From the NCBI GenBank assembly GCA_017456005.1, contig JAFTLJ010000099.1:1-57097 (forward strand): a DNA stretch of 57,097 nt. The letters run 5' to 3'. Of the stretch, positions 1-7,535 are shown one piece after another. Each line of letters begins with the position of its first letter. The first letter of the stretch is position 1. The stretch comes from Clostridia bacterium (GTDB taxonomy: Bacteria; Bacillota; Clostridia; Oscillospirales; CAG-272). The notes below the pieces were generated by a model that was not told where the DNA came from, did no database searches, and saw nothing but the letters and a program-made list of their open reading frames with translations. Made by a program: the position numbers and the translations under genes.

Positions 1-19
1 CTTACGGCTTCAGTGATAT

Positions 20-110
20 TTTATTCGCCTCCAAACTCGCGTAGCGAATACCACTCGGCGATAGCCGAATATCACTGCGAAACAATAGAACTCGCCGCAG
101 GCGAATAAAA
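20..110. repeat. Array of short hairpin units
   Basis: Three successive units of about 20 bp each begin with AACTCG or ACTCG, form a mini-hairpin and end in GCGAATA or a close variant: TCGC-gta-GCGA near 36-47, TCGG-cgata-CCGA near 55-68, and TCGCC-gca-GGCGA near 92-104. They are separated by ATATCACT-like links. No open reading frame runs through them. A looser relative with the same ATTCGCC/GGCGAAT and AATATCAC words occurs near 38995-39080. This looks like a degenerate intergenic repeat family; the window edge cuts off anything to the left. Confidence 0.55.
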
Positions 111-111
111 C

Positions 112-154
112 TGCCCAACTTCCTTATGAGAAGTTGGGCAATGCGGTCTTTTTT
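112..154. terminator. Bidirectional rho-independent terminator
   Basis: A stem TGCCCAACTTC / GAAGTTGGGCA (112-140) with a small loop is followed on the plus strand by TCTTTTTT (147-154) and on the minus strand by GTTTTATT. It lies directly after the stop of the leftward GNAT gene and could also end a rightward gene outside the window. Confidence 0.7.
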
Positions 155-590
155 ATTTATCCATTCTGTAATTTACGTATTCGAAAAGCTCAAAGCCCTT
201 GCGCCTGTAAAGCGCGGCGGCTTTTTCGTTTTCGGGCTCTGTTTCCAGGCGGTAACGCGCCGCAGGAATTTCTTTTAAAACAAAATCTATAAATTCCGAG
301 CCGTATCCCCTGCCCCTGTATGCGCTCAAAACGTAAATTTCCTCGAGCCAAACCACCTTGCCGCCCGCTTCCTGCGAATACGTGTAGGCGAGCACACCAT
401 AGCCTATTACAGAGCCGTTTTCTTCAAAAACAAACGCATCTCCATACGGTGTATCGCCCAAAAACTCGCAAAAAGAGTGCGTGATGTTCTCTTCCGGTAT
501 GTTTTCGAGCACAGCGGGCGAAGCATAGAAATCTTTCGCCATAGAAATGTAAATTTCTCTATCCGCCGCGGTAATCTTTCTTATTTTCAT
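153..590 (-). CDS. GNAT family N-acetyltransferase
   Basis: The 145-aa product has the GNAT fold signature: a beta-alpha N-terminus, the acetyl-CoA pyrophosphate-binding motif YRGRGYGSEF (R-x-x-G-x-G) around residues 93-102, and a C-terminal ALYRRKGFE segment typical of small-molecule or protein acetyltransferases. The substrate cannot be read from the sequence. I chose ATG at 590 rather than the in-frame TTG just upstream because a GAGGG ribosome site sits about 8 nt before it. The start overlaps the stop of the dnaC-like gene (TGATG), so it is probably translationally coupled as the last gene of the dnaD/dnaC-like operon, a link that may be fortuitous. Confidence 0.85.
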   Translation of the reverse strand: MKIRKITAADREIYISMAKDFYASPAVLENIPEENITHSFCEFLGDTPYGDAFVFEENGSVIGYGVLAYTYSQEAGGKVVWLEEIYVLSAYRGRGYGSEFIDFVLKEIPAARYRLETEPENEKAAALYRRKGFELFEYVNYRMDK

Positions 591-1573
591 CAATACTTCC
601 CTCTTTCAAGCTTTTGGCTTCTTATATCCTTGCCCACGAAAAGGCAAATTTCAAATTCGCCGAACAGGCGGGATGTTATTCTGTCCTGATATTTTGCCAC
701 AAGCTCATCTTTTTTGAGGTTTGTGTTTATGATCATACTCTTGCCCGCGCACATACGCGTATTTATTATGTTATAAAGGCAAGCTGTGGTGAATTGGTTC
801 ACCACCTCTGTGCCGAGGTCATCAATTATAAGCAGGTCCGTTTCAAAATAACGCGCCGTTTTTTCGTTCTGCGTTTCCGTATTGTATCCGCGGTTAAAGC
901 GCTCATATTCAAAATCGGAGAAAATGTTCTGCGCGCTTTCGTAAACCACGTCAAAGCCGCGGTCTACAACAGCCTTCGCGCACGCGCTGGAAAGGTGAGT
1001 TTTTCCGAGCCCCGTCATGCCTATAAACAGCAGGTTTCTGCCGTTCCCCTCTTTAAACGCTTCCGCATATTTTTTCACACTTGCGAAAACGCGGTTCATC
1101 TGCTCGCGCTCTGCCCCGCGATAGTAGGAAAGGTCGAAATTTTCGAAATTCTGCTTTGCTATAAGCTTGCCTATGCCAGAGCTTTCGTAGCCCGCAAGTA
1201 TAAGGTCGCGGCGCATACAAGAGCACATTTTGCCGTCTACGTAGCCCGTATCGCGGCAGGCATCGCACTCAAATTTAAGGTCGCTGTAGTCTGCAGGGTA
1301 ACCAAAAGCCACCAGCATCTCGCGGCGCGCCGCCAAAAGCTCGTCGTTCGCCTTTTTCAGCTCCGCCACGCGCTTTTCTATATCTCCCTCGCCCGAAAGT
1401 GCCGCGGAGAATATCTTCAGCCCGGTTTCGGAAAGAACCCTGTCTATTTCCGCGATTTCCGGAAATAGCATGTGCAGCTTTTCTCTGCGCGCCTCTGCCT
1501 CTTTTTGTGCATTATAGTTTTTGTTGCTGTAAATTTCGGCAATTTTTTTAAAATTTTCCGTGTTATACGCCAT
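590..1573 (-). CDS. DnaC/DnaI-like replicative helicase loader ATPase
   Basis: AAA+ ATPase of about 327 aa, of the family that loads the replicative helicase onto DNA. The N-terminal half carries a zinc-binding pattern CDACRDTG...MCSCMRRD (about 103-122), as in Firmicutes DnaI. The ATPase core has Walker A GMTGLGKTH (185-193), Walker B LLIIDDLG (247-254) and a C-terminal ITSRLFGEF region resembling sensor-2 or arginine-finger segments. ATG at 1573 is preferred over a GTG three codons upstream because AAGAGG lies 10 nt before the ATG and only 1 nt before the GTG. It follows the dnaD-like gene by 21 bp, reproducing the dnaB/dnaD-dnaI pairing of Firmicutes. IstB-type transposon helpers share the fold, but the zinc module, the dnaD neighbour and the lack of a transposase argue for replication. 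Confidence 0.88.
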   Translation of the reverse strand: MAYNTENFKKIAEIYSNKNYNAQKEAEARREKLHMLFPEIAEIDRVLSETGLKIFSAALSGEGDIEKRVAELKKANDELLAARREMLVAFGYPADYSDLKFECDACRDTGYVDGKMCSCMRRDLILAGYESSGIGKLIAKQNFENFDLSYYRGAEREQMNRVFASVKKYAEAFKEGNGRNLLFIGMTGLGKTHLSSACAKAVVDRGFDVVYESAQNIFSDFEYERFNRGYNTETQNEKTARYFETDLLIIDDLGTEVVNQFTTACLYNIINTRMCAGKSMIINTNLKKDELVAKYQDRITSRLFGEFEICLFVGKDIRSQKLERGKY

Positions 1574-1594
1574 CGTATGCACCTCTTTTCAAAA

Positions 1595-2584
1595 TCATTC
1601 TTCTGCGCCGTCTGCCCTGCCCGCGCCGCGTTTCACCGCAAGCTCGAAAAATTCGTCCAGGTCAAAGCTCGTTTCGCGCGTTTCCTGCTTTTTGGGCGCT
1701 TTTTTCTGTGAGGCAAGAAGCCCCTCTACGTCCTCTATTGTTTTGCAGCCCGCCTCGCGCCATTTTTCCAAAATGCCGTTTTCGTATGCGAGCGTAGGTC
1801 TTTCTATCGCCGCCACCATTATCTCAAATGCCTTTTCGATAATTTCAAACGGCAGGTTCCATTCTGCGGTCCATTTCGCTATGAACGCCTTTTCCTTAGG
1901 TGCCAGCGCACGCTCGCCTATACCGAAGAGCTTGCGTATCTTATATTCCATTTCGTGCTTCTGGCTCTCTTTTTTTATGTATTTATCAAGCTCTTTAACG
2001 CTCACCACACCCTCGTCGTAGAGCGTGAGCGCCACCTTTTCCACGTAGCGAACAGATGCCTTTTCCTTGCTCTTGCAATGCGTGCAAAGCATCATTATAT
2101 ATTCATCCTCCAAGCGCAGGTGGTCGGAAAGATAAACCAGGCTCGAGATCTCTGTTTTTGTAAACGTCTTTTCGAGAATGCTCTGGCAAGCATCTATCAG
2201 CAAAGGCACAGATGGGTTTTCCTTGCAGATCCTGTTTATTTCCTCGCTCGTGTAGGAATCGCGCTCTGTTTCGGGTGCCTTCGCCGCAGGCTTTTTGGGT
2301 AGTGTAAAAAATTCCTTCGGTATAGATATTTCCGTTTGCTCGAAAGCAGCGGATTTTTCTTCCTGCATTTCCAGAATACCCGTACCTCGCCAAAATTCCA
2401 GCGCCCCCGCCACGGCGGCGGAGCTTATGCCGAGATATGCAGCTATTGCTTTTTCATCGGCAAACCTGCCGCTTCCCAAAGCCAAAAGCACACGCAGGTC
2501 GTTCTGCGAGGCTTTGGCTATATAGTCCACAGCGCCCCCGGGAAGGCAGAAAGCGCTTTTTCCGTATAAAAGTTCGTATTTCAT
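1595..2584 (-). CDS. DnaD-domain replication initiation protein
   Basis: About 329 aa. The N-terminal ~90 residues read as a winged-helix domain (LRVLLALGSGRFADEKAIAAYLGISSAAVAGAL...). A charged linker follows, then a DnaD/DnaB_2-type C-terminal domain containing the helix around YKIRKLFGIGERALAPKEKAFIAKW and the conserved YENGILEKWREAG motif. Proteins of this architecture help DnaA recruit the helicase-loader complex at origins and in replication restart. The ATG at 2584 gives the natural MKYELLYG start; an in-frame GTG at 2626 adds 14 unlikely residues. Neither has a clear Shine-Dalgarno sequence. It is the first gene of the leftward operon with the DnaI-like loader, and its upstream region is the DnaA-box-like cluster. 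Confidence 0.85.
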   Translation of the reverse strand: MKYELLYGKSAFCLPGGAVDYIAKASQNDLRVLLALGSGRFADEKAIAAYLGISSAAVAGALEFWRGTGILEMQEEKSAAFEQTEISIPKEFFTLPKKPAAKAPETERDSYTSEEINRICKENPSVPLLIDACQSILEKTFTKTEISSLVYLSDHLRLEDEYIMMLCTHCKSKEKASVRYVEKVALTLYDEGVVSVKELDKYIKKESQKHEMEYKIRKLFGIGERALAPKEKAFIAKWTAEWNLPFEIIEKAFEIMVAAIERPTLAYENGILEKWREAGCKTIEDVEGLLASQKKAPKKQETRETSFDLDEFFELAVKRGAGRADGAEE

Positions 2585-2680
2585 TTCGTACCGTTTTGTG
2601 TAAAAATTTTTAGGGCTGCCACACACAATTTATAGGGGTAAAACGTGCGGTTTAGCCCTAATTCCGCACAATTTGCGTAC

Positions 2681-2908
2681 TTTTCCACATTTTCAACATA
2701 GTTTTCCACCATGTTGTGCAAAAAAACTTATTGACACGCATGCTTTTGTTTATCTTGTACAAAAAAACATGTTTTTTCGTGATATTTATGATAGATATAC
2801 ATACAACAACACTGTAAGGTTTTTAGTGTTTTTCACATTTTTTTGCGCTTTTTTGCAGATTTTTGAGTTTTATTCACAGTTGTGGAAAACTTCTGTGAGT
2901 TTTCCACA
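2681..2908. promoter_or_regulatory. Cluster of seven DnaA-box-like nonamers
   Basis: Seven 9-mers fit the relaxed DnaA-box consensus TTWTNCACA in 228 bp of AT-rich DNA: TTTTCCACA at 2681, 2881-2889 (minus strand) and 2900; TTTTGCACA at 2715-2723 (minus strand); TTTTTCACA at 2829; TTATTCACA at 2870; and TTTTCCACC at 2702, which differs at its last base. The classic TTATCCACA is not present. The cluster fills the gap between the tsaD stop and the dnaD-like start, so DnaA could bind here to regulate the helicase-loader operon, titrate DnaA or mark an origin. Binding is an inference. Confidence 0.5.
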
Positions 2909-2910
2909 AC

Positions 2911-3924
2911 TCACTCTTCGTCTGCCGCAGAGGCATTGAGAAAAACGTCTGCACGCTTGCCCTCGTTATATTCGAGTATGCCCGCAACGGCTATCATCGC
3001 GCCGTTATCGCCGCAGTAGCGAAGCTCGGGAAGATAGAGCTCTATACCGCGCTTTTTAGCAAGCTTTGTAACGGCCGCACGCAGGTGCGAATTCGCCGCC
3101 ACACCGCCGGCAAGCGCAAGAGAATGTATTTCGGGGTGAGCATCGAGTGCCATATTAAGCTTTGCAATAACACCCGAAACCGCGCTTTCCACAAAGCTTG
3201 CCGCCACGTCGGCGCGAGAATATTCCTCTTCCTTCTGCGCCTTGGAGTTAAGATAGTTGAGCACCGCTGTCTTTATGCCGGAAAAGGACATATCCAGCGT
3301 ATCGCCGTTTATGGCGGAAGACGGGAATTTGAGCACGGCTTCGCCCTCGTACGCAAGCTTATCGAGTGCCGCGCCGCCGGGGTAAGGCATACCCATAACG
3401 CGCGCCACTTTATCGAAAGCCTCGCCCATAGCGTCGTCGCGCGTGCTTGCGATAGTTTCCGTCTTCGTATAGTCGTGTACTATAACAAAAGACGTGTGCC
3501 CACCGGAGGCAATAAGCGTGAGAAACGGGGGCTTTAGCTCGGGATGTGTGATATAGTTTGCCGCTATGTGCCCCTTCATATGGTTCACGGCAACCAGCGG
3601 CTTGCCGTATGAATATGCAAGGGATTTTGCAAAATTCACGCCAACGAGAAGAGCGCCTATAAGCCCGGGGGAGGCGGTAACGCAAATGGCATCTATATCC
3701 TTTTCGATGGTAACGCCCGCTTCCTCCAGCGCTTCGTATGTAATTTTGGAAATAGCTTCGCAATGTGCGCGGCTGGCAATCTCCGGCACAACGCCGCCAA
3801 AGCGCGCGTGTATATCTATCTGCGAAGCGACAATATTGGATTTTACGTTAAAAACACCGTCCGCATATTCCACAACGGCGCACGATGTTTCATCGCAAGA
3901 GCTTTCAAAGCTGAGAATTTGCAT
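2911..3924 (-). CDS. tsaD: tRNA N6-adenosine threonylcarbamoyltransferase TsaD
   Basis: TsaD (Gcp/Kae1/YgjD) of about 337 aa transfers the threonylcarbamoyl group from TC-AMP to A37 of ANN-decoding tRNAs, together with TsaB and TsaE. Visible signatures are the N-terminal ILSFESSCDETS, the metal-ligand motif VNHMKGHIAAN, the ASGGHTSFV nucleotide-binding loop, MPYPGGAALDKLA, and the C-terminal GGVAANSHLR and RYCGDNGAMIA. ATG at 3924 is preferred over TTG at 3930 because AAGGGG lies 7 nt before the ATG. It is the last gene of mrp-phosphatase-rimI-tsaD. tsaB and tsaE, often adjacent to rimI and tsaD, are not in this window. Confidence 0.96.
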   Translation of the reverse strand: MQILSFESSCDETSCAVVEYADGVFNVKSNIVASQIDIHARFGGVVPEIASRAHCEAISKITYEALEEAGVTIEKDIDAICVTASPGLIGALLVGVNFAKSLAYSYGKPLVAVNHMKGHIAANYITHPELKPPFLTLIASGGHTSFVIVHDYTKTETIASTRDDAMGEAFDKVARVMGMPYPGGAALDKLAYEGEAVLKFPSSAINGDTLDMSFSGIKTAVLNYLNSKAQKEEEYSRADVAASFVESAVSGVIAKLNMALDAHPEIHSLALAGGVAANSHLRAAVTKLAKKRGIELYLPELRYCGDNGAMIAVAGILEYNEGKRADVFLNASAADEE

Positions 3925-3938
3925 CTTCAAACCCCTTT

Positions 3939-4385
3939 TTATGTATTTTGTTCAATATAATAGTTATAAAGCAAAGCGTCCTCGCGCGGGAAAGAGTAAA
4001 AATTCTTTCTCTTGCCCACAAGCGAAAACCCTGCCTTTTCATAAAGCGTAATAGCCGCCTTGTTGGAGGCACGCACCTCCAGCATAACCACGGAAGCGCC
4101 CGTTTCGCGTGCATTTTCGATAAGCGCCTCCACAATAGCCCTGCCCACGCCTTTTCCGCGGAATTCGGGCACGGTGGCTACGTTGCATATATCGCGCTCG
4201 TCGAGCACCTGTGTCATTCCTGCATAGCCGGCGAAAGCCCCGTCTATAAAAGCGGCTATAAAATATCCGCGCTCTGCCTCTTCCATTATGGCTTTTTCGC
4301 TCCATGGCTCGGCAAAGCAAAGCTTTTCAAGCTCTGCGGCATATTTTGCGCTTTCCGCATCTATTTTTCGTATTTCTATGTTCAT
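3939..4385 (-). CDS. rimI: Ribosomal protein S18 alanine N-acetyltransferase RimI
   Basis: A 148-aa GNAT enzyme. It carries the acetyl-CoA motif EFRGKGVGRAIVEAL, the RimI-typical AELEKLCFAEPWSEKAI near the N-terminus, and VMLEVRASNKAAITLYEKAGF with the conserved ASN/LYEKAGF element. RimI acetylates the N-terminal alanine of ribosomal protein S18 and in many bacteria travels with tsaD, as here (13 bp upstream of it). ATG at 4385 has a GGAGAG site 7 nt upstream and overlaps the stop of the phosphatase gene by ATGA, suggesting translational coupling; the longer in-frame start upstream would read into the phosphatase. Confidence 0.92.
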   Translation of the reverse strand: MNIEIRKIDAESAKYAAELEKLCFAEPWSEKAIMEEAERGYFIAAFIDGAFAGYAGMTQVLDERDICNVATVPEFRGKGVGRAIVEALIENARETGASVVMLEVRASNKAAITLYEKAGFSLVGKRKNFYSFPREDALLYNYYIEQNT

Positions 4386-4828
4386 TTTTTGCTCTCCAAC
4401 GAAAACATTTCGCATACGCCTTTTTTCAGCAGAACATAAGCTTTCTGGTATGCCACTATGTCGCCTCGCGCAAAATCGCCCACGTTTTCGGGGAAAACGC
4501 GCACCTTTTCTGCATATTCGGGGAAAAGGCGCAAAATTATATCCCTATGCCCTGCCGACATAGCCACTATGATATCGTTTTCCTGCATAAGCTTTTCCGT
4601 GAGAGGGCGCGAACGGTGAGGAATATAGTTGTATTTCGCAATACCCACGCTTTCGAGCGTGAAAGCCGCCATTCTGCCTATCGGCTGTGCGCCGAAGACG
4701 AAAGTGCCGGCGCTTGCGGCGGCATATTTTTCTCCGCCGTATTCGGAAAGTATTGCCGCGGCCATAGGGCTGCGGCAAGTGTTCATCGAACAAACAAACA
4801 ATACTTTCGTTTTTTCTGCGTAGGTCAT
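4382..4828 (-). CDS. Low-molecular-weight phosphatase, possibly protein-arginine phosphatase
   Basis: A 148-aa LMW-PTP family enzyme with the P-loop C-x5-R-S as VCSMNTCRSPMA (nucleophile Cys13, Arg19) and a general-acid Asp118 in VGDFARGDIVAY, at the place of the usual DP motif; the proline is replaced by Phe. The threonine four residues after the catalytic Cys (CSMNT) matches YwlE-type protein-arginine phosphatases, which carry T there, whereas tyrosine phosphatases typically have I. An unusual Met replaces the P-loop Gly. It is flanked by ATGA overlaps with mrp (upstream) and rimI (downstream). Arginine specificity is an inference from one residue; no mcsB kinase gene is seen here. Confidence 0.85.
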   Translation of the reverse strand: MTYAEKTKVLFVCSMNTCRSPMAAAILSEYGGEKYAAASAGTFVFGAQPIGRMAAFTLESVGIAKYNYIPHRSRPLTEKLMQENDIIVAMSAGHRDIILRLFPEYAEKVRVFPENVGDFARGDIVAYQKAYVLLKKGVCEMFSLESKK

Positions 4829-5700
4829 GCGAGGTCAGCGCGCATGGGCTGAGCTTCGATAGCATCGGCAATAGATTTGCCGAGGTCGTTTTCGCAAAGC
4901 TCGATAGCGCCTGCGTCGCAGAGAGAAGCGAGCGTGGGATCAATGGGAAGCTTCGCGAGCACGGGAATGCCGTATTCAGCAGCAATAGCGTCGATATTGC
5001 TTTCGCCGAATACCTTTATTTCCTTGCCGCAATCGGGGCATTTGAGGTAGCTCATATTTTCAACGATACCGATGATCGGAATGTTCATAAGCTTAGCCAT
5101 ATTAACAGCTTTTGCAACGATCATGGAAACAAGGTCCTGAGGGCTCGTTACGATGATGATACCATCAAGCGGGAGCGACTGGAAAAGTGTGAGCGGAACG
5201 TCGCCCGTACCGGGAGGGCAGTCGATAACCATGCAGTCAACGTCGCCCCATACAACGTCTGTCCAGAACTGCTGAACCGTACCGGAAATAACGGGGCCGC
5301 GCCATACAACGGGGTTTGTTTCATCCTCCATAAGGAGGTTAACGCTCATAACGTCGATGCCTGTTTTTGTTGTCATAGGCATAATACCGCCGAGAGGCGC
5401 CGCTTCGCACATACCGTGCAAACCGAAAGCCTTCGGTATAGAAGGGCCTGTGATATCTGCATCGAGAATAGCTGTTTTGAGGCCGCGGCGGCGGAGCTCA
5501 ACTGCGGAAAGGCAAGTTACGAGCGATTTACCAACACCGCCCTTGCCGCTTACAACGCCGATAAGCTTATCTACCTTGCTGTACTGGTTAACGGGTGTGA
5601 AAGTGGGTTTTTTGGGTTTGCTGCTGCAGTTTGCAGAGCACGTAGAGCAATCGTGTGTGCATTCCTCTACTTCAACTTCATAATTTTTTTCTTCGGACAT
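4825..5700 (-). CDS. Mrp/ApbC/Nbp35-type iron-sulfur carrier P-loop ATPase
   Basis: A 291-aa MinD/Mrp-class ATPase that binds and delivers Fe-S clusters. The deviant Walker A SGKGGVGKS is at 51-59, followed by the AILDADITGPS switch and the DCPPGTGD motif. A C-terminal KCPDCGKE (about residue 220) provides the CxxC used to bridge a cluster between subunits. The N-terminus has a cysteine cluster C14-x3-C18-x2-C21-x3-C25, resembling the extra ferredoxin-like cluster of eukaryotic and archaeal Nbp35. Strong AAAGGAG site. It is the first gene of the operon, whose other members act in tRNA and ribosome modification. Confidence 0.92.
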   Translation of the reverse strand: MSEEKNYEVEVEECTHDCSTCSANCSSKPKKPTFTPVNQYSKVDKLIGVVSGKGGVGKSLVTCLSAVELRRRGLKTAILDADITGPSIPKAFGLHGMCEAAPLGGIMPMTTKTGIDVMSVNLLMEDETNPVVWRGPVISGTVQQFWTDVVWGDVDCMVIDCPPGTGDVPLTLFQSLPLDGIIIVTSPQDLVSMIVAKAVNMAKLMNIPIIGIVENMSYLKCPDCGKEIKVFGESNIDAIAAEYGIPVLAKLPIDPTLASLCDAGAIELCENDLGKSIADAIEAQPMRADLA

Positions 5701-5755
5701 TTTTAGTTTCTCCTTTTATATGCCAAGTAAATTGTATTTAATATTATATACGGTT

Positions 5756-7201
5756 TCAGATAATTTTAAAACCGAAAAAGTCTTTTGTATTGTTATAGCA
5801 AATGTCGCAAACCATCTGTGCGAGCGTTTCTATATCGAGCGGATATTCGCCTCTTTCCACAAAGCCTGCGATAAAATTGCAGAGCGCGCGGCGGAAATAT
5901 TCGTGGCGTGTGTAGGAAAGCGCACTTCTGGAGTCTGTGAGCATGCCGAGGTATTTGCCGAAAGCGGCAGAGTGTGCATATGCACGGAAATGGTCGTACA
6001 TACCGGAAAGATGGTCGCTGAACCACCAAGCCGCACCCTGTACCACGTTGGGGAGATTTATAAGGCCTTCCGTTTCCTCGCTTGCGTACTGGAAGCAACC
6101 TGCGAGGGATGCAATGTTTGCGTTGTCGCTCGCGTTGAGTGAGTAAAGTATGGTTCTGGGCAAAGCGCCGTCTTTGTTGAGTGCATCGAGCATATGTGCA
6201 AGCGCAAGCGTGCTGGGCTCGCCGCTTATGGTGTCGTAGCCGTGGTCGGGGCCGAGACGTTCAAACATAACGCTGTTTGTGTTGCGCAAAGCACCGAAGT
6301 GTACCTGCATAACAAAGCCATGCTTAACGTACTGCTTGCCGAAGAAGCGAATGAGCGCGTTTTTGTATGCGTTTACTTCGTTGTCGCTTACTTTTTCGCC
6401 TGCGAGTGCTTTTTTGAGCGTTGCGTTGGCTATAGCCGTGGCTTCTTCCGCCGTGAGTTTGGGGTCAAAAACGACCTGTGTATCAAAGCCGTGGTCGGCA
6501 ACAGTACAGCCAACCTCCGCAAAGAATTCCACTCTCTTTTCGAGCGCTTCGCAAAGCGTTGCAAAAGAGTCAATCTTCACGCCGGCAACGCCTGAAAGCT
6601 TCGCAATGTAATCTGCAAAGCCTGCGGCACCTGCGTTCATGCTCTTATCGGGGCGGAACGTGGGAAGCACAACGGGCGCAAAGCTTTCGTCGTTTTTGAG
6701 CGCGATGTGGTATTCCAGGCTGTCCACGGGGTCATCTGTGGTGCAAAGGAGCTTTACGTTTGAATTTTCTATAATCTTTCTTGTAGAAAGGCCTTCTTCA
6801 AGTATTTTTTTCGTCACGTTCCAAATTTCTTCGCAATTTGCGGGGCAAATAACACCCTCGTAGCCGAAGTAGCGCTTAAGCTCCAGGTGCGACCAATGGT
6901 AGAGGGGGTGACCTATGAGCGAGGGCATACACTCCACAAACGCTTCAAATTTTTCGTAGTCGTCTGCATCTCCCGTAATAAGGCGTTCGGAAACACCGCA
7001 GGAGCGCATAGCGCGCCACTTATAGTGGTCGTGTGCGAGCCAAACCTGTGTAATATTTTCGAATTTGAGGTCTTCGGCAATATCTTTGGGGCTCATATGG
7101 CAATGATAGTCGATTATGGGCATAACCGCTGCATAATTGTGGTAGAGCGCTTTTGCGAGTTCACCTTCAAGCAAAAAATCCTTGTCCATAAATTTTTTCA
7201 T
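5756..7201 (-). CDS. uxaC: Uronate (glucuronate/galacturonate) isomerase
   Basis: 481 aa, typical for UxaC, which converts D-glucuronate to D-fructuronate and D-galacturonate to D-tagaturonate in hexuronate catabolism. Amidohydrolase-fold signatures are IIDYHCHMSPKDIAEDL near residue 30, VWLAHDHYKWRAMRSCGV, LCTTDDPVDSLEYH, and the C-terminal GMLTDSRSALSYTRHEYFRR. AGGAGA ribosome site 8 nt before the ATG, and a well-formed promoter at 7247-7275. No uxuA, uxuB, kdgK or hexuronate transporter lies nearby, so it is a stand-alone gene; the rest of the pathway is presumably elsewhere. Confidence 0.95.
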   Translation of the reverse strand: MKKFMDKDFLLEGELAKALYHNYAAVMPIIDYHCHMSPKDIAEDLKFENITQVWLAHDHYKWRAMRSCGVSERLITGDADDYEKFEAFVECMPSLIGHPLYHWSHLELKRYFGYEGVICPANCEEIWNVTKKILEEGLSTRKIIENSNVKLLCTTDDPVDSLEYHIALKNDESFAPVVLPTFRPDKSMNAGAAGFADYIAKLSGVAGVKIDSFATLCEALEKRVEFFAEVGCTVADHGFDTQVVFDPKLTAEEATAIANATLKKALAGEKVSDNEVNAYKNALIRFFGKQYVKHGFVMQVHFGALRNTNSVMFERLGPDHGYDTISGEPSTLALAHMLDALNKDGALPRTILYSLNASDNANIASLAGCFQYASEETEGLINLPNVVQGAAWWFSDHLSGMYDHFRAYAHSAAFGKYLGMLTDSRSALSYTRHEYFRRALCNFIAGFVERGEYPLDIETLAQMVCDICYNNTKDFFGFKII

Positions 7202-7246
7202 TATTCCATCTCCTAATCTATAAGGTTATTTATACTTTTAATATAA

Positions 7247-7275
7247 ATTATATACCATTTTTTTTGTAAATGCAA
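7247..7275 (-). promoter_or_regulatory. Promoter of uxaC
   Basis: Minus-strand -35 TTGCAT (7270-7275) and -10 TATAAT (7247-7252) are separated by 17 bp, placing the start about 40 nt before the uxaC ATG. The rest of the 334-bp gap to 7535 is AT-rich and holds no convincing gene. Confidence 0.6.
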
Positions 7276-7496
7276 TATAATATTTTATTTTTGTCGCCGC
7301 TTGCTGTATTTTGGCGCAAAAAAAGAGAAAACAGAGGCATAAAGCCGAACAAAAAGAAGCCTAACCCTTGGCAATCCTCGCTTCAAGGCGAAAGATTTGG
7401 AGTATTCTATATACATTTCAAAACAAAAAAATCATCTTATTTTTTTCTTAAATTTTCATAAACAAGAAAAATACAGTAGATTTTTTTATTTTAATG

Positions 7497-7505
7497 TGAT
7501 ACAAT
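7497..7505 (+). promoter_or_regulatory. Possible extended -10 promoter
   Basis: TGATACAAT on the plus strand, about 30 bp before the exonuclease-like gene, fits an extended -10 element; no good -35 is visible upstream. Confidence 0.35.
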
Positions 7506-7535
7506 ATATATATTAAACCATCTGAAAGGCATAAT

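Noticed and set aside
1..110. Possible CRISPR array
   Set aside because: The units are about 20 bp hairpins without conserved repeats of 28-37 bp or unique spacers, and no cas genes are present.
590..1573. IstB-type transposon helper ATPase
   Set aside because: The zinc module and the dnaD-like gene upstream indicate a helicase loader, and there is no transposase or terminal repeat.
2585..2910. Claim that this is the chromosomal origin
   Set aside because: The DnaA-box-like cluster is suggestive, but dnaA, dnaN and the usual DNA-unwinding repeats next to them are missing, so only a regulatory or titration site is supported.
2673..2939. An 88-aa plus-strand frame in the tsaD-dnaD gap
   Set aside because: Low complexity (Phe/His rich), no ribosome site, and it overlaps the DnaA-box-like cluster and the tsaD end.
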